DNA of 64,000 nucleotides, taken from assembly GCF_900105615.1 (NCBI RefSeq), contig NZ_LT630003.1:1-64000 (forward strand), given 5' to 3'. The position numbers and the translations under genes are program-made. This DNA comes from Lacrimispora sphenoides JCM 1415. Its GTDB lineage: Bacteria; Bacillota; Clostridia; Lachnospirales; Lachnospiraceae. The notes beneath the pieces are model-generated. The model was not told the origin of the DNA. It made no database searches and worked only from the letters and a program-made list of their open reading frames with translations. This document shows, in pieces, positions 6,809 through 16,053 of the stretch. Numbering within the stretch: position 1 is the stretch's first letter; every line of letters starts with the position of its first letter.

Positions 6809-8751
6809 CTGGTCAGACAGGTGATAGCCTGGAGCAGCTTACAAGAGCAGGATTGCTCCTTAAAGACACCTTTGGTTACGGCCTGGCAGACAGTATCCGC
6901 ACTGCAGGAGTGCTGCAGGAGCGGTTTGGGGCTACCGGTGCCCAGTCATTAGACTTAATCGTACAGGCAACCCAGGCTGGACTTGATAAAAATGGAAAAC
7001 TGCTTGATTCGATCAATGAATACTCTTCTCAGTTTAAAAACTTGGGCTTTGAAGGGGCAGAAATGTTTAACATGCTGATTAATGGAGCGCAGAATGGAGA
7101 GGTTTCAGTCAGTACTTTAGGTGAGGCTGTAAAGGAATTTTCATTAAGGGCTGTTGGCGGAGGAAAGGACGCTCAGGAAGGTTTTTCAGCTTTGGGGCTT
7201 AATGCTGGCAGGATGACCGAGGCATTCGGAAGTGGTGGTGAAACGGCAAAGCAGGCATTCCAGCAGACCATCGCCGCTTTAAGCAGTATGGAAGATCCCG
7301 TCAGTAGGAATATAGCAGGAATGAAACTGTTTGGCAGTGCCTGGAGAGAGCTTGGCAGTGAAGGAATCATGGCATTGTCTAACTTGGATGGGTCCGTAGA
7401 ACTGTCAACGGAACACCTTGAAGAATTAAATAACATAAAATACAACGATGCAGCCAGCGCACTGAGCTCTTTGGCAAAGACGGTAAATATGGGACTTGCC
7501 GGTCCCATAGGCAGTACAGTTGACAATATAACCAAAGCGATCAACAGCTTCACAAACGGGCTTAAAGGAAATGTTGGTGAAATCAGCGGGATTTTTGGTG
7601 CCATTGGATTTGTAGCAGGAGTTGTGGGGAGAGCTTTTGCAGAAATATGGCCTGTGATTGAGCCTGTTCTATGGGGAATTATTGCGGCTTTGATTGTTTA
7701 CAATGCGACCATGAAGGAAGGGTGGATTGAGATAATAAAGAATGCGGCTGCTTTGGTGTGGGAGACAACTTGCAATTGGGCTGCAGCAGCAGCTGCTTTT
7801 GCATCAAAATTAGCTCACGAAGGGTTAAATGCAGCATTAGCTACCTGCCCTATTAATTTTATAATTATGGCAATTATCATATTAATAGCGCTTTTTTATG
7901 CAGGTGTAGCTGCTGTTAATAAATTTGCCGGAACCTCTTACAGTGCAACCGGGATAATATGCGGTGCTTTCGCGGTAGCCGCTGCATTTATAGCCAATAT
8001 ACTAATGGGGATCCTGGAAATTGGTTTAGGAGTCATTGAATATTATTATAATGGCTGGGTAGCTTTTGCAAACTTTTTCGGAAATCTGTTTCATGATCCG
8101 GTAGCTTCGGTGATACACTTATTTGCAGATTTAGGCGATAGAGTTCTTGGTGTTATACAAAAAATAGCACAGGGCCTGGATTTTATATTTGGTACACATA
8201 TGGCAGATACTGTGAAAGGCTGGCGGGATAATTTATCGAATCTTGCCGATGAGCTTGCTGATAAATATGGAAATGGAACATATGAAGTCAAAGCTGAAAA
8301 ACTGGATATAGATCAAGTGTTAGCTGGTCTCAACTGGTCTCCGGAGCGATTGAATTATAGTGATAACTATCATAAGTGGTATGAGTCTGGAAAAGGTATT
8401 GAAGATAACGCAAAGGGAGGCTTTGATAAGATAAAAGGTTTCTTCGGAGGACGGTCCTCACAATCAGACTTGCCCGGAACAACTGACAGTATTGCCCAGA
8501 GTACCGGAGATACTGCCATGAATACAGCAGCCATGGCAGACTCAATGGATATCATGGATGAGGAATTAAAATATATGCGAGATGCTGCAGAACAGGAAAT
8601 CATCAACCGGTTCACTCTTGCGGAACTGAAGTTAGATGTAAATAACAACAATACCATAAAGAATGTGGCTGATATTGATGAAATGTACCGCAGACTCGGG
8701 GATGCTACCAGCGAAATTCTTGCTTCAGCTGCGGAAGGAGTGAATATATAA
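6805..8751 (+). CDS. Tape measure protein, C-terminal part
   Basis: A 648-residue frame rich in helix and hydrophobic segments. It runs from MTGQTGDSLEQLTRAGLLLKD through a phage-minor-tail-type region (residues 10-230) to a strongly hydrophobic stretch (about 240-420) with several possible membrane-spanning helices, then a hydrophilic C-terminal third. Tape measures span the tube lumen and are ejected ahead of it into the target membrane, which suits the hydrophobic block. It lacks its own ribosome-binding site, as expected if it is the displaced second part of the preceding frame. Its stop overlaps the LysM gene start by one base. Confidence 0.82.
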   Translation: MTGQTGDSLEQLTRAGLLLKDTFGYGLADSIRTAGVLQERFGATGAQSLDLIVQATQAGLDKNGKLLDSINEYSSQFKNLGFEGAEMFNMLINGAQNGEVSVSTLGEAVKEFSLRAVGGGKDAQEGFSALGLNAGRMTEAFGSGGETAKQAFQQTIAALSSMEDPVSRNIAGMKLFGSAWRELGSEGIMALSNLDGSVELSTEHLEELNNIKYNDAASALSSLAKTVNMGLAGPIGSTVDNITKAINSFTNGLKGNVGEISGIFGAIGFVAGVVGRAFAEIWPVIEPVLWGIIAALIVYNATMKEGWIEIIKNAAALVWETTCNWAAAAAAFASKLAHEGLNAALATCPINFIIMAIIILIALFYAGVAAVNKFAGTSYSATGIICGAFAVAAAFIANILMGILEIGLGVIEYYYNGWVAFANFFGNLFHDPVASVIHLFADLGDRVLGVIQKIAQGLDFIFGTHMADTVKGWRDNLSNLADELADKYGNGTYEVKAEKLDIDQVLAGLNWSPERLNYSDNYHKWYESGKGIEDNAKGGFDKIKGFFGGRSSQSDLPGTTDSIAQSTGDTAMNTAAMADSMDIMDEELKYMRDAAEQEIINRFTLAELKLDVNNNNTIKNVADIDEMYRRLGDATSEILASAAEGVNI

Positions 8752-9419
8752 TGGCATATGAAGTTTACATTGACGATATGCTTCTTCCGCTGCCACCGGA
8801 AAAAATACCCGTAAAGTATAACGGACAGAATAAGACGGTGAACCTGATTAACGGCGAAGAAATTAATCTGGTCAAACCATTTGGTCTTGCGGAAATAAGC
8901 ATTGATGTGATTATTCCCCAGATGGATTATCCCAGTGCAATTTGGGATGGAAGCATTAACGGGTCAGAGGATTTTCTGGAAAAGCTCCAGGAGTTAAGGG
9001 AGGGCCAAAACCCCTTTGAATTTACCGTTATCCGGCAAGGGATGGGGGGGAACAGTCTTTTTGATACCAGTATGGATGTAATTCTGGAAGATTATAAGGT
9101 TACAGATGATGTAAGTGAAGGACTCGACCTTATCGTTTCCCTCACAATGAAGGAATATAAAAATTATGGAACTAAAATTATGAATTTTACTATTGTTGAA
9201 GAGAAGCAGGAAATAGAGTCTGTGCAGCAGGAAGAGGAACGTCATGGAGAGCCGGCGCAGGTAAAGAATTACACAGTCGCAAAGGGAGACTGTCTATGGT
9301 CCATAGCAAAAAAACAGCTTGGCAATGGGAACCGGTGGCAGGAAATCCATAATCTAAACCGGGACAAGATAACAAATCCAAATGTTATTTATCCAGGGCA
9401 GGTTCTCACCATGCCATAG
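8751..9419 (+). CDS. LysM-domain tail protein (XkdP-like)
   Basis: A 222-residue protein. Residues 1-140 are a beta-rich tail-connector region (MAYEVYIDDMLLPLPPEKIPVKYNG). After a Gln/Glu-rich linker, residues 173-222 are a LysM domain (YTVAKGDCLWSIAKKQLGN ... NPNVIYPGQVLTMP) that can bind peptidoglycan N-acetylglucosamine. This is the XkdP family, placed between tape measure and hub in PBSX-like tails. GGAAGGAGTGAATATA precedes the ATG, and the TAATG overlap couples it to the tape measure. No indel is visible here or in the next five genes. Confidence 0.88.
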   Translation: MAYEVYIDDMLLPLPPEKIPVKYNGQNKTVNLINGEEINLVKPFGLAEISIDVIIPQMDYPSAIWDGSINGSEDFLEKLQELREGQNPFEFTVIRQGMGGNSLFDTSMDVILEDYKVTDDVSEGLDLIVSLTMKEYKNYGTKIMNFTIVEEKQEIESVQQEEERHGEPAQVKNYTVAKGDCLWSIAKKQLGNGNRWQEIHNLNRDKITNPNVIYPGQVLTMP

Positions 9420-9429
9420 GAGGTAGGAA

Positions 9430-10386
9430 ATGGAAGCACATTTATATATCCAGAACGGTCAGACCGTATATGAGCCGGTGGTGAAAGGGGCTATTACCTG
9501 GGAAACACAGCGAAGAGGGCAGCCTGGAAAGTGCTCTTTCACCCTAATCCCAGACAGGTGCCTCCAGATTGAGGAGGGCAATGCCCTCCGTCTGGATGTG
9601 GATAAAAAACCTGTTTTCTTCGGATTTATTTTTGAGCGTAACTGGAGCAGCAACGGAGAGGTGAAGGTTACCGCTTATGATCAGCTTAGGTATCTGAAAA
9701 ATAAAGATACCTATAATTACACGGATTTAACTGCCGGAGAAGTGATCCAGATGATAGCCAATGATTATCACTTGGAAACGGGAGAATTACAGGATACGGG
9801 TGATAGAATATCCAGAAAAGAAAAGGATAAAACGTTGTTTGATATTATCTTAAACAACTTGGATCTTGCAATGATACATACGAAAAATCTGTTTACCTTT
9901 TATGACGATGCAGGAAAGCTCACCCTAAAAAATATGGAGAACATGAAGCTTGACATTATGATTGATGACAAGACAGCTCAGGATTATGACTATAAGGTAA
10001 GCATTGACAGTAATACTTACAATCAGATCAAGCTGTATTGCGATAATAATGATACAAAACAAAGAGAAATCTATATGACTAAACACACCGAAAATATCAA
10101 CAAGTGGGGGATTCTGCAGAAAGACGAGTCCATCGATCAAGGGGTAGACGGCCAGGCGATTGCAGAAACATATTTGACTTTATACAACCGCCCCTCCCGG
10201 ATCCTGTCCATCAAAGACGCCTTTGGAGATATCCGGGTACGTGCAGGTTGTCTGATTCCGGTATTTCTGGATATAAAGGATATGGGAGTAAAAAACTATC
10301 TGGTGATCGAGTCTGCAGCCCATAAGATTGATGAGGGGGTGCATACCATGGATTTAACATTGAGAGGGGCGAAAATCAGTGGCTGA
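9430..10386 (+). CDS. Tail hub / late control D-type protein (XkdQ-like)
   Basis: A 318-residue protein of the XkdQ group (related to phage gpD and the T4 gp27 hub). It has an N-terminal beta barrel (residues 10-100: YEPVVKGAITWETQRRGQPGKCSFTLIPD), a middle region with a DLTAGEVIQMIANDY LysM-like helix pair, and a C-terminal barrel ending in YLVIESAAHKIDEGVHTMDLTLRG. Hubs link tube and baseplate. AGGAGGTAGGAA lies just before the ATG. The 3' end overlaps the next gene by 8 nt. Confidence 0.86.
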   Translation: MEAHLYIQNGQTVYEPVVKGAITWETQRRGQPGKCSFTLIPDRCLQIEEGNALRLDVDKKPVFFGFIFERNWSSNGEVKVTAYDQLRYLKNKDTYNYTDLTAGEVIQMIANDYHLETGELQDTGDRISRKEKDKTLFDIILNNLDLAMIHTKNLFTFYDDAGKLTLKNMENMKLDIMIDDKTAQDYDYKVSIDSNTYNQIKLYCDNNDTKQREIYMTKHTENINKWGILQKDESIDQGVDGQAIAETYLTLYNRPSRILSIKDAFGDIRVRAGCLIPVFLDIKDMGVKNYLVIESAAHKIDEGVHTMDLTLRGAKISG

Positions 10387-10693
10387 TGTAGAGTGGATTG
10401 AAAATATTAAACGGATTGTAATTCAGGCTATTGAAGCTGGAGATCCATGTGATGTAATTCCAGGAACTGTAATAAAGGAAAATCCAATGGAAATACAAAT
10501 TGACCAAAAAACAATCCTGTCCAATTTACAGGTTATTTTGCCGAAGCAATTCACTGATCATGCGGAGGTGATGAATATTCCGGGAATGGGAGAGGTGTCT
10601 GTAACCATAAAAAATGGATTAAAAGCAGGTCAAAGGATTCTTCTGCTTCAGAAGAGAGGCGGACAACAGTATGTAGTGATAGGTATGTGGTAA
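10379..10693 (+). CDS. Baseplate-associated protein (XkdR-like, DUF2577)
   Basis: A 104-residue protein with a GTG start inside the hub gene's end. It has IKRIVIQAIEAGDPCDVIPGTVIKENPMEIQID, a central beta region and a short C-terminal strand (QYVVIGMW). The size and position between XkdQ and XkdS homologues identify the DUF2577 family of small baseplate proteins. The cell role is structural; no catalytic residues are expected or seen. Confidence 0.82.
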   Translation: MADVEWIENIKRIVIQAIEAGDPCDVIPGTVIKENPMEIQIDQKTILSNLQVILPKQFTDHAEVMNIPGMGEVSVTIKNGLKAGQRILLLQKRGGQQYVVIGMW

Positions 10694-10722
10694 TAGGTTC
10701 ATGAAAGAAAGGAGGTGTTGCC

Positions 10723-11124
10723 ATGATTCCGGTGGCAGGTAATATTTTAGAGCAGGATTTTAAGGTTGTTCATATGCCGTCAAAGACTTTTCGACTGGAT
10801 ATGGAAAAGAAGCGTGTGATTGGAATGGCAGATGGTCTGGAGGCGGTAAGGCAAGCGGTTTTCTGTATTCTTAATACAGAGCGGTTTGATTGGCTGATAT
10901 ACAGTTGGAATTACGGCATGGAGCTTAAAGGTTTATTCGGAAAGTCGGCAGGGCTGGTAAAAGCAAAGATCAAAAAGAGAATTAAAGAAGCATTACAGCA
11001 GGATGACAGGATTCAAAGCGTTGACACGTTTTCCTTTGAAAGCAATGGGAGGATACTCCATGTAAAGTTTACAGTTCATACCATTTTGGGTGAATTTGAG
11101 GTAGAGAAGGAGGTGGATATATAA
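10723..11124 (+). CDS. Baseplate wedge protein (XkdS-like, DUF2634; gp25/W type)
   Basis: A 133-residue protein behind AAAGGAGGTGTTGCC. It contains MADGLEAVRQAVFCILNTERFDWLIYSWNYG, the conserved core of gp25-like baseplate wedge proteins, then a charged helix and a beta-rich end (FTVHTILGEFEVEKEVDI). gp25-type proteins start sheath polymerisation at the baseplate. The stop shares one base with the next start, so the pair is translationally coupled. Confidence 0.88.
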   Translation: MIPVAGNILEQDFKVVHMPSKTFRLDMEKKRVIGMADGLEAVRQAVFCILNTERFDWLIYSWNYGMELKGLFGKSAGLVKAKIKKRIKEALQQDDRIQSVDTFSFESNGRILHVKFTVHTILGEFEVEKEVDI

Positions 11125-12203
11125 TGTATGAAAATATGACGTATGAAGTTATTTTGAAACGAATGTTGGATCGGGTTCCCAAGGGATTGGATAAAAGGGA
11201 GGGATCTCTGATTTATACGGCGCTAACTGCAGCGGCGGCAGAAATGCAGATCATGTACATAGAATTTGATACAATTTTAAACGAAACCTTTGCAGATACT
11301 GCATCCAGAGAAAATTTAATTCGTAGAGCAGGAGAGCGGGGATTGCAGCCAAAAGAAGCAACCAGAGCTGTTTTAAAAGCGGTAGCGACCCCTGATACAG
11401 CCGCGATTTCAATTGGTGACCGTTTCCGTCTGGGGCTTAACTATTATGTGATTTCGGGCAGCATGGGCGGAGGAATCTATCAGATTACATGCGAAGCTGC
11501 CGGAACTAATGGGAATCACCAGTTTGGCCGATTGATTCCGTTATTGAATATTCCGGGACTGACAGCTATGGAAATGACAGAACTGCTAATTCCTGGAGAA
11601 GACGATGAGGAGACGGAGGTGTTCCGAAAAGTTTATTTTGATTCTTTTCATGAGAAACCTTTTAGCGGAAACCGAAAGGACTACAAGGATAAAACCAATG
11701 GCATTCCGGGAGTTGGAGCAACGAAAATAACCAGGGCATGGAATGGTGGTTCTACTGTTAAATTAACAATACTGGATTCTAACTTTAACAAGGCTTCCGA
11801 TCTTTTAGTACAAACTGTTCAGGAAACAATTGATCCTGAGCAAAGTGGAGGCGGAGATGGTCTTGCACCGATTGATCATATTGTAACCGTGGATACTGCC
11901 AAGGAAGTGAAGATACAGATTAACAGTACTCTGGAATTTGATAACAACTATCCTTATAAGGTTTTACTGGAACAGATAGAGAGTGCGGTTGATGCTTATT
12001 TGGGAGAACTAAGAGCTTCATGGGAAGGTCTTGGAGATCATGGGTGTATTGTAAGAATCTCACAACTGGAATCAAGAATTTTGGGAATCCAGGGTATTTA
12101 TGATATCAGCAGCACACGTATAAATGGAGCAGCAGAGAATCTGGAATTAAATAAGTACCAGATTCCAATATATGGGGGGATTGAAATTGATTCGAGAAGT
12201 TGA
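11124..12203 (+). CDS. Baseplate J-like protein (XkdT-like)
   Basis: A 359-residue baseplate J family protein. It starts MYENMTYEVILKRMLDRVPKGLDKREGSLIYTAL, with the D-K-R-E-GS motif typical of the family. The middle holds NGIPGVGATKITRAWNGGSTVKLTILDSNFNKAS, and the end reads IQGIYDISSTRINGAAENLELN. In contractile tails it forms the wedge ring and triggers sheath contraction. The full length is intact. It overlaps the next gene by 32 nt if that gene starts at 12172, or 17 nt with the alternative start. Confidence 0.9.
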   Translation: MYENMTYEVILKRMLDRVPKGLDKREGSLIYTALTAAAAEMQIMYIEFDTILNETFADTASRENLIRRAGERGLQPKEATRAVLKAVATPDTAAISIGDRFRLGLNYYVISGSMGGGIYQITCEAAGTNGNHQFGRLIPLLNIPGLTAMEMTELLIPGEDDEETEVFRKVYFDSFHEKPFSGNRKDYKDKTNGIPGVGATKITRAWNGGSTVKLTILDSNFNKASDLLVQTVQETIDPEQSGGGDGLAPIDHIVTVDTAKEVKIQINSTLEFDNNYPYKVLLEQIESAVDAYLGELRASWEGLGDHGCIVRISQLESRILGIQGIYDISSTRINGAAENLELNKYQIPIYGGIEIDSRS

Positions 12204-12741
12204 TTTACTGTCCTATATTCCTGACTTTATTAAGGAATATGAAGAAATGAGAGCCGTACAGGAGCTGATCCAACCGGAGATACAGAGGTTGGAGGATGAA
12301 ACAGAGGTTGTGTTTAACAATCAGTTCATTTCAAGCTCCGACAGTAAAAGTATTAAACGTTACGAAAAAATGCTGCTTATCCAGTCTTTGCCTGATGATA
12401 CGCTGACTGACAGACGCTTTATGGTGTTATCAAAATGGAATCGAATGATTCCATATACAAAGGTAACGTTAAGGCAAAAACTCTCTATATTATGCGGGGA
12501 GGATGGTTTTACGTTGAAAATTGATCCGAAAAAGGTTATTACTGTTAGGGTGGCATTAAAGAGTAAACGGAATTTTTATGAAGTGAAGGAAATGCTGGAG
12601 GAATTTGTACCTTGCAATATGGTCATAGACTTGGACCTGCTTTATAATCAACACAGTTTGCTCTGTGAATTTACTCATAAACAATTAGCAGCCTGGAGTC
12701 ACAGGCAGATAAGAAATGAGGTGCTTATCAATGGGAAATGA
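12172..12741 (+). CDS. Baseplate/tail protein (XkdU-like, gpI class)
   Basis: Up to 189 residues. The usual family start is near VDLLSYIPDFIKEYEEM, so translation may begin at TTG 12187 using GGGGGG (12175-12180) rather than at ATG 12172. The central part (DDTLTDRRFMVLSKWNRMIPYT) and the later KIDPKKVITVRVALKSKRNFYEVKEMLEEFVPCNMVIDL match the XkdU / DUF2313 group that joins baseplate to fibre. It overlaps the fibre gene start by 11 nt. Confidence 0.8.
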   Translation: MGGLKLIREVDLLSYIPDFIKEYEEMRAVQELIQPEIQRLEDETEVVFNNQFISSSDSKSIKRYEKMLLIQSLPDDTLTDRRFMVLSKWNRMIPYTKVTLRQKLSILCGEDGFTLKIDPKKVITVRVALKSKRNFYEVKEMLEEFVPCNMVIDLDLLYNQHSLLCEFTHKQLAAWSHRQIRNEVLINGK

Positions 12742-13750
12742 AACAAAAAATTATAAGTTTCCGAAGCCTAGTGAAGATGATTTTTATGATATTTCAGAAT
12801 ACAATAAGGCTATGGATATATTAGATGAAACGCTGACGGGAATGAGTGATCGGAAGCTTGATCGTAATGGAAATGCTTCCAATGTAGTTACTGAGTTCAG
12901 CCAGGAAATTTTACGTAATAACATTGTATCAGGAGAAAAATTATCAGTCTCCCATGGAAAAATACAAAAGTGGTTTTCGGAGATGAAAAATATAGCATTT
13001 TCCGGACTGGCATCGGATGCCACTCAGGATGCGGCTCACCGTTTTGTGACGGATACAGAGAAAAGCAATTGGAATGCTAAGGTTTCGGCTTCCGGGGGCG
13101 ATATTTCTGGGACAAAGATAGGTTCGCTTGAAACTATAACATCTGAATTTCCGGTTCCTTCTGAAGGGGAGACATCAAAGATGTTTCTGGGGAAGGTGAA
13201 AAAGTTTATTCAAGATTTTAATAATTTTAAAACGGGGATAATTACTGTTGGGAAGTTGGTCAATAACGGGCAGACTACGGCAGCAGGGTATGCTTTGGAT
13301 GCAAGGTATGGGAAGACGTTGTATGATATGTATACTCAATTAAATGCTGATTTAAATAATACGGGGATTGTAAGGGAGAATCTTTTTAGTGGTACGGCAC
13401 AATATAACCGGACATATGAAACAACTAAGTCCTTTTACGGGTATCATTTGTTTCAAGTCTTAATCGACTGGAATCCGACGATCTGCCTGAAAAACTGGTT
13501 CAGTGAAACACAAAATGCGTTAATAGGATTTGCTGTAAACGTACAACCAAATTACACTGACCTTTATCGCTTCGAGATAGTTTTTTCCAATGCGGTTGTG
13601 GCAACCACATTTTATACCAACGTTATAAGCAAAACCAGAATATACCAGAATGGACCCATGAGTATAGTTATAATACTGCTACTATACAAAATATTGTGGG
13701 AATTCGTATTGGAAAATGATCATTTAAGCAATATACCAGACAGAGAATAG
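12731..13750 (+). CDS. Tail fibre protein with switchable 3' end
   Basis: 339 residues from ATG 12731 (GAGGTG upstream) to TAG 13748. The N-terminus is a tail-anchor region (YKFPKPSEDDFYDISEYNKAMDILDETL, AHRFVTDTEKSNWNAKV, then TAAGYALDARYGKTLYDMYTQLNADLNN), which is common in Firmicute fibres. After residue 205 the sequence enters the left arm of a large inverted repeat. Beyond the stop, other frames stay coding-like (NSTPPENALLSNSSIDLRSVFGFEHN; finally HIIELVVDQIGHSF to TAA 14058). The natural gene therefore probably runs to 14060 with indels inside the arm. The C-terminus of such fibres binds the target cell surface. Confidence 0.75.
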   Translation: MGNETKNYKFPKPSEDDFYDISEYNKAMDILDETLTGMSDRKLDRNGNASNVVTEFSQEILRNNIVSGEKLSVSHGKIQKWFSEMKNIAFSGLASDATQDAAHRFVTDTEKSNWNAKVSASGGDISGTKIGSLETITSEFPVPSEGETSKMFLGKVKKFIQDFNNFKTGIITVGKLVNNGQTTAAGYALDARYGKTLYDMYTQLNADLNNTGIVRENLFSGTAQYNRTYETTKSFYGYHLFQVLIDWNPTICLKNWFSETQNALIGFAVNVQPNYTDLYRFEIVFSNAVVATTFYTNVISKTRIYQNGPMSIVIILLLYKILWEFVLENDHLSNIPDRE

Positions 13751-14018
13751 TACTCCGCCTGAAAATGCCCTGTTAAGTAATAGCTCTATAGATCTGCGGT
13801 CTGTATTCGGTTTTGAGCATAATATTTGGACATCTCTATTAGTATTTACGGTATCATTGATGTTAATTTGCGGAAGTGCTACCACGCAGGGGTAATCCGT
13901 TAATGTATCGTTTGGAAACCCTAGGTCGGCAAGCGGTATTCTTATCCAGTCTCTACCGCCAGAATCAACAATAAATTTACGCCATACCTGATACGACGAT
14001 AATAACTCATATCAGCAT
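13344..14018 (+). repeat. Left arm of invertible fibre cassette
   Basis: A 675-bp arm bounded by ATGCTGAT (13344-13351) and its complement ATCAGCAT (14011-14018). It encodes the fibre C-terminus. Its reverse complement recurs at 15226-15874. Every difference I could align between the arms is a 1-3 base insertion or deletion, mostly losses in the right arm; I found no clear substitution. Confidence 0.85.
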
Positions 14019-14088
14019 ATTATTGAGCTGGTGGTAGACCAAATCGGCCATTCCTTTTAAAATAGACATCAAAGGAGGGCTTATACAA

Positions 14089-15108
14089 ATGATAGAACAG
14101 ATACTGGAGAAAGTGATCAATGCCATGATGCCACACCTAGATGGCGGGCAGATGGAGCAGCTGCACAATGCATTGTATATCAATTTTCATGGCGTTGAGG
14201 TTAAGGAAGAATGTTACGAGGTGACAGAAACGGGCATTGATGGTGACGCCATGAAAGTGAAAATGTTTGTGGCCAGCAAGAAAGCAGTTAACCGGCAGGA
14301 TAATACCTTAAAGCAGTATACAACGGAAATCTGTAAGATGCTGGATTTTTTAGGAAAGAGGATTGAGGACATTACAGCCATGGATTTGCGTTATTATTAC
14401 GGGGTCATGAGGGAGCAACACGGCATCAAAATGACCACCATGCAGACAAGGCTGCATTATTTATCTAGCTTCTGGGATTTCCTTACCACAGAAGAGCTTG
14501 TGACCAGTAACCCGGTTAAGCGTGTCGGAATCCTGAAGCTAGCCAAGACCATTAAAAAACCGTTTTCCCAGGAAGAAATGGAAGCACTTAGGATTAATTG
14601 TACGGAACTGAGGGATCGTGCAATTATGGAGTTTTTATACAGTACAGGTGTCAGGGTATCAGAGTTGGCGTCACTGAATGTTTGTGATATTGAAATGGGG
14701 AGGCAGGAGTTGATTGTATTTGGTAAGGGAAGTAAGGAAAGAAAGGTTTATCTGACGGATAATGCCAAGTTTTACTTGAAGCGTTACCTTAAAGAGCGTA
14801 TGAAGGAGGAGGAAATAACCGAAGAAGAATTGGAAAATAAGCCTTTATTTACTACATTGGATCAGCCACACGCTCGCCTGACAGTTGCCGGAGTTCAGTA
14901 TATGCTTCGGGAGCTTGGACGACGTGCGGGTGTGAAGAAGGTTCATCCGCATCGGTTCCGTAGAACTATAGCAACAGATTTGTTAAATAAAGGGATGCCG
15001 GTGGAGCAAGTGTCAAAGCTTCTGGGGCATGAAAAACTAGATACTACAATGATTTACTGTACGGTTCAGGAAGAAAATGTCAAGGAATCACACCGAAAGT
15101 TTGCATAA
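14089..15108 (+). CDS. Tyrosine recombinase, probable fibre-cassette invertase
   Basis: A 339-residue tyrosine recombinase behind AAAGGAGGGCTTATACAA. A SAM-like core-binding domain spans about residues 60-155. The catalytic domain has Arg in STGVRVSEL, Lys in FGKGSKERKVYL, the box HPHRFRRT, LGHEKLDTT and the nucleophile Tyr in TMIYC, so the active site is complete. It lies between the two inverted arms and would itself be turned over by inversion. Phage integrases usually sit at an element end next to an attachment site, which is not the case here. Its place inside the cassette argues for DNA inversion that swaps fibre ends. Confidence 0.85.
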   Translation: MIEQILEKVINAMMPHLDGGQMEQLHNALYINFHGVEVKEECYEVTETGIDGDAMKVKMFVASKKAVNRQDNTLKQYTTEICKMLDFLGKRIEDITAMDLRYYYGVMREQHGIKMTTMQTRLHYLSSFWDFLTTEELVTSNPVKRVGILKLAKTIKKPFSQEEMEALRINCTELRDRAIMEFLYSTGVRVSELASLNVCDIEMGRQELIVFGKGSKERKVYLTDNAKFYLKRYLKERMKEEEITEEELENKPLFTTLDQPHARLTVAGVQYMLRELGRRAGVKKVHPHRFRRTIATDLLNKGMPVEQVSKLLGHEKLDTTMIYCTVQEENVKESHRKFA

Positions 15109-15225
15109 ATAGCTGATATGGATTGATTTTAAGTGGTCGGAAACGGGTGCTTTATTAAGTTTACCATTTTTTAGCACAAAAGTTGGGAATGCGCAATATG
15201 GAGTCGTGAGAGGTGACTAAGTAAA

Positions 15226-15874
15226 ATGCTGATATAGTTATTATCGTCGTATAGGTATGGCGTAAATTTATTGTTATTCTGGCGGTAAGACTGGATAAGA
15301 ATACCGCTTGCCGACCTAGGTTTCCAAACGATACATTAACGGATTACCCTGCGTGGTAGCATTCCGCAAATTAACATCAATGATACCGTAAATACTAATA
15401 GAGATGTCCAATATTATGCTCAAAACCGAATACAGACCGCAGATCTATAGAGCTATTACTTAACAGGGCATTTTCAGGCGGAGTACTATTCTCTGTCTGG
15501 TATATTGCTTAAATGATCATTTTCCAATACGAATTCCCACAATATTTTGTATAGTAGCAGTATTATAATATACTCATGGGTCCCATTCTGGTATATTCTG
15601 GTTTTGCTTATAAGTTGGTATAAAATGTGGTTGCCACAACCGCATTGGAAAAAACTATCTCGAGCGATAAAGGTCAGTGTAATTTGGTTGTATTTACAGC
15701 AAATCCTATTCGCATTTTGTGTTTACTGAACCAGTTCAGGCAGATCGTCGGATTCAGTATTAAGTACTTGAAACAAATGATACCCGTAAAAGGACTTATT
15801 GTTTCATATGTCCGGTTATATTGTGCCGTACCACTAAAAAGATTCTCCCTTAAATCGTATTATTAAATCAGCAT
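15226..15874 (-). repeat. Right arm of invertible fibre cassette (inverted, degraded copy)
   Basis: A 649-bp reverse-complement copy of 13344-14018, bounded by ATGCTGAT (15226-15233) and ATCAGCAT (15867-15874). Read leftward it encodes fibre-like sequence but is broken by many small deletions. Between the recombinase stop and this arm (15109-15225), the + strand carries a short fibre-like stretch (KVGNAQYGVVRGD, stop 15218), perhaps a leftover alternative fibre end. From 15875 to 16053 I see only A/T-rich sequence. Confidence 0.82.
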
Positions 15875-16053
15875 ATTATTAAGTGATCTCTAGAATTCCT
15901 AAAATTAAACATCTCTTTATACAAGGAAACAATCAAATTTAATTAATAAAGATGATCTCGAATACAATTCAATATAAAAAACATCTAGTTTTAAAAATAG
16001 TACAACGATAAAATTCAATAACAAAATAATTATTAAAAATGAGGTGAGAAAAA

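Noticed and set aside
14089..15108. Recombinase as an ordinary prophage integrase with attachment sites
   Set aside because: It lies inside the locus between inverted arms, no flanking direct attachment repeats were seen at the locus ends, and no head or replication genes are present.
15547..15866. Rightward coding frames inside the right arm
   Set aside because: They are antisense to the fibre sequence carried by the inverted arm and have no ribosome-binding site.
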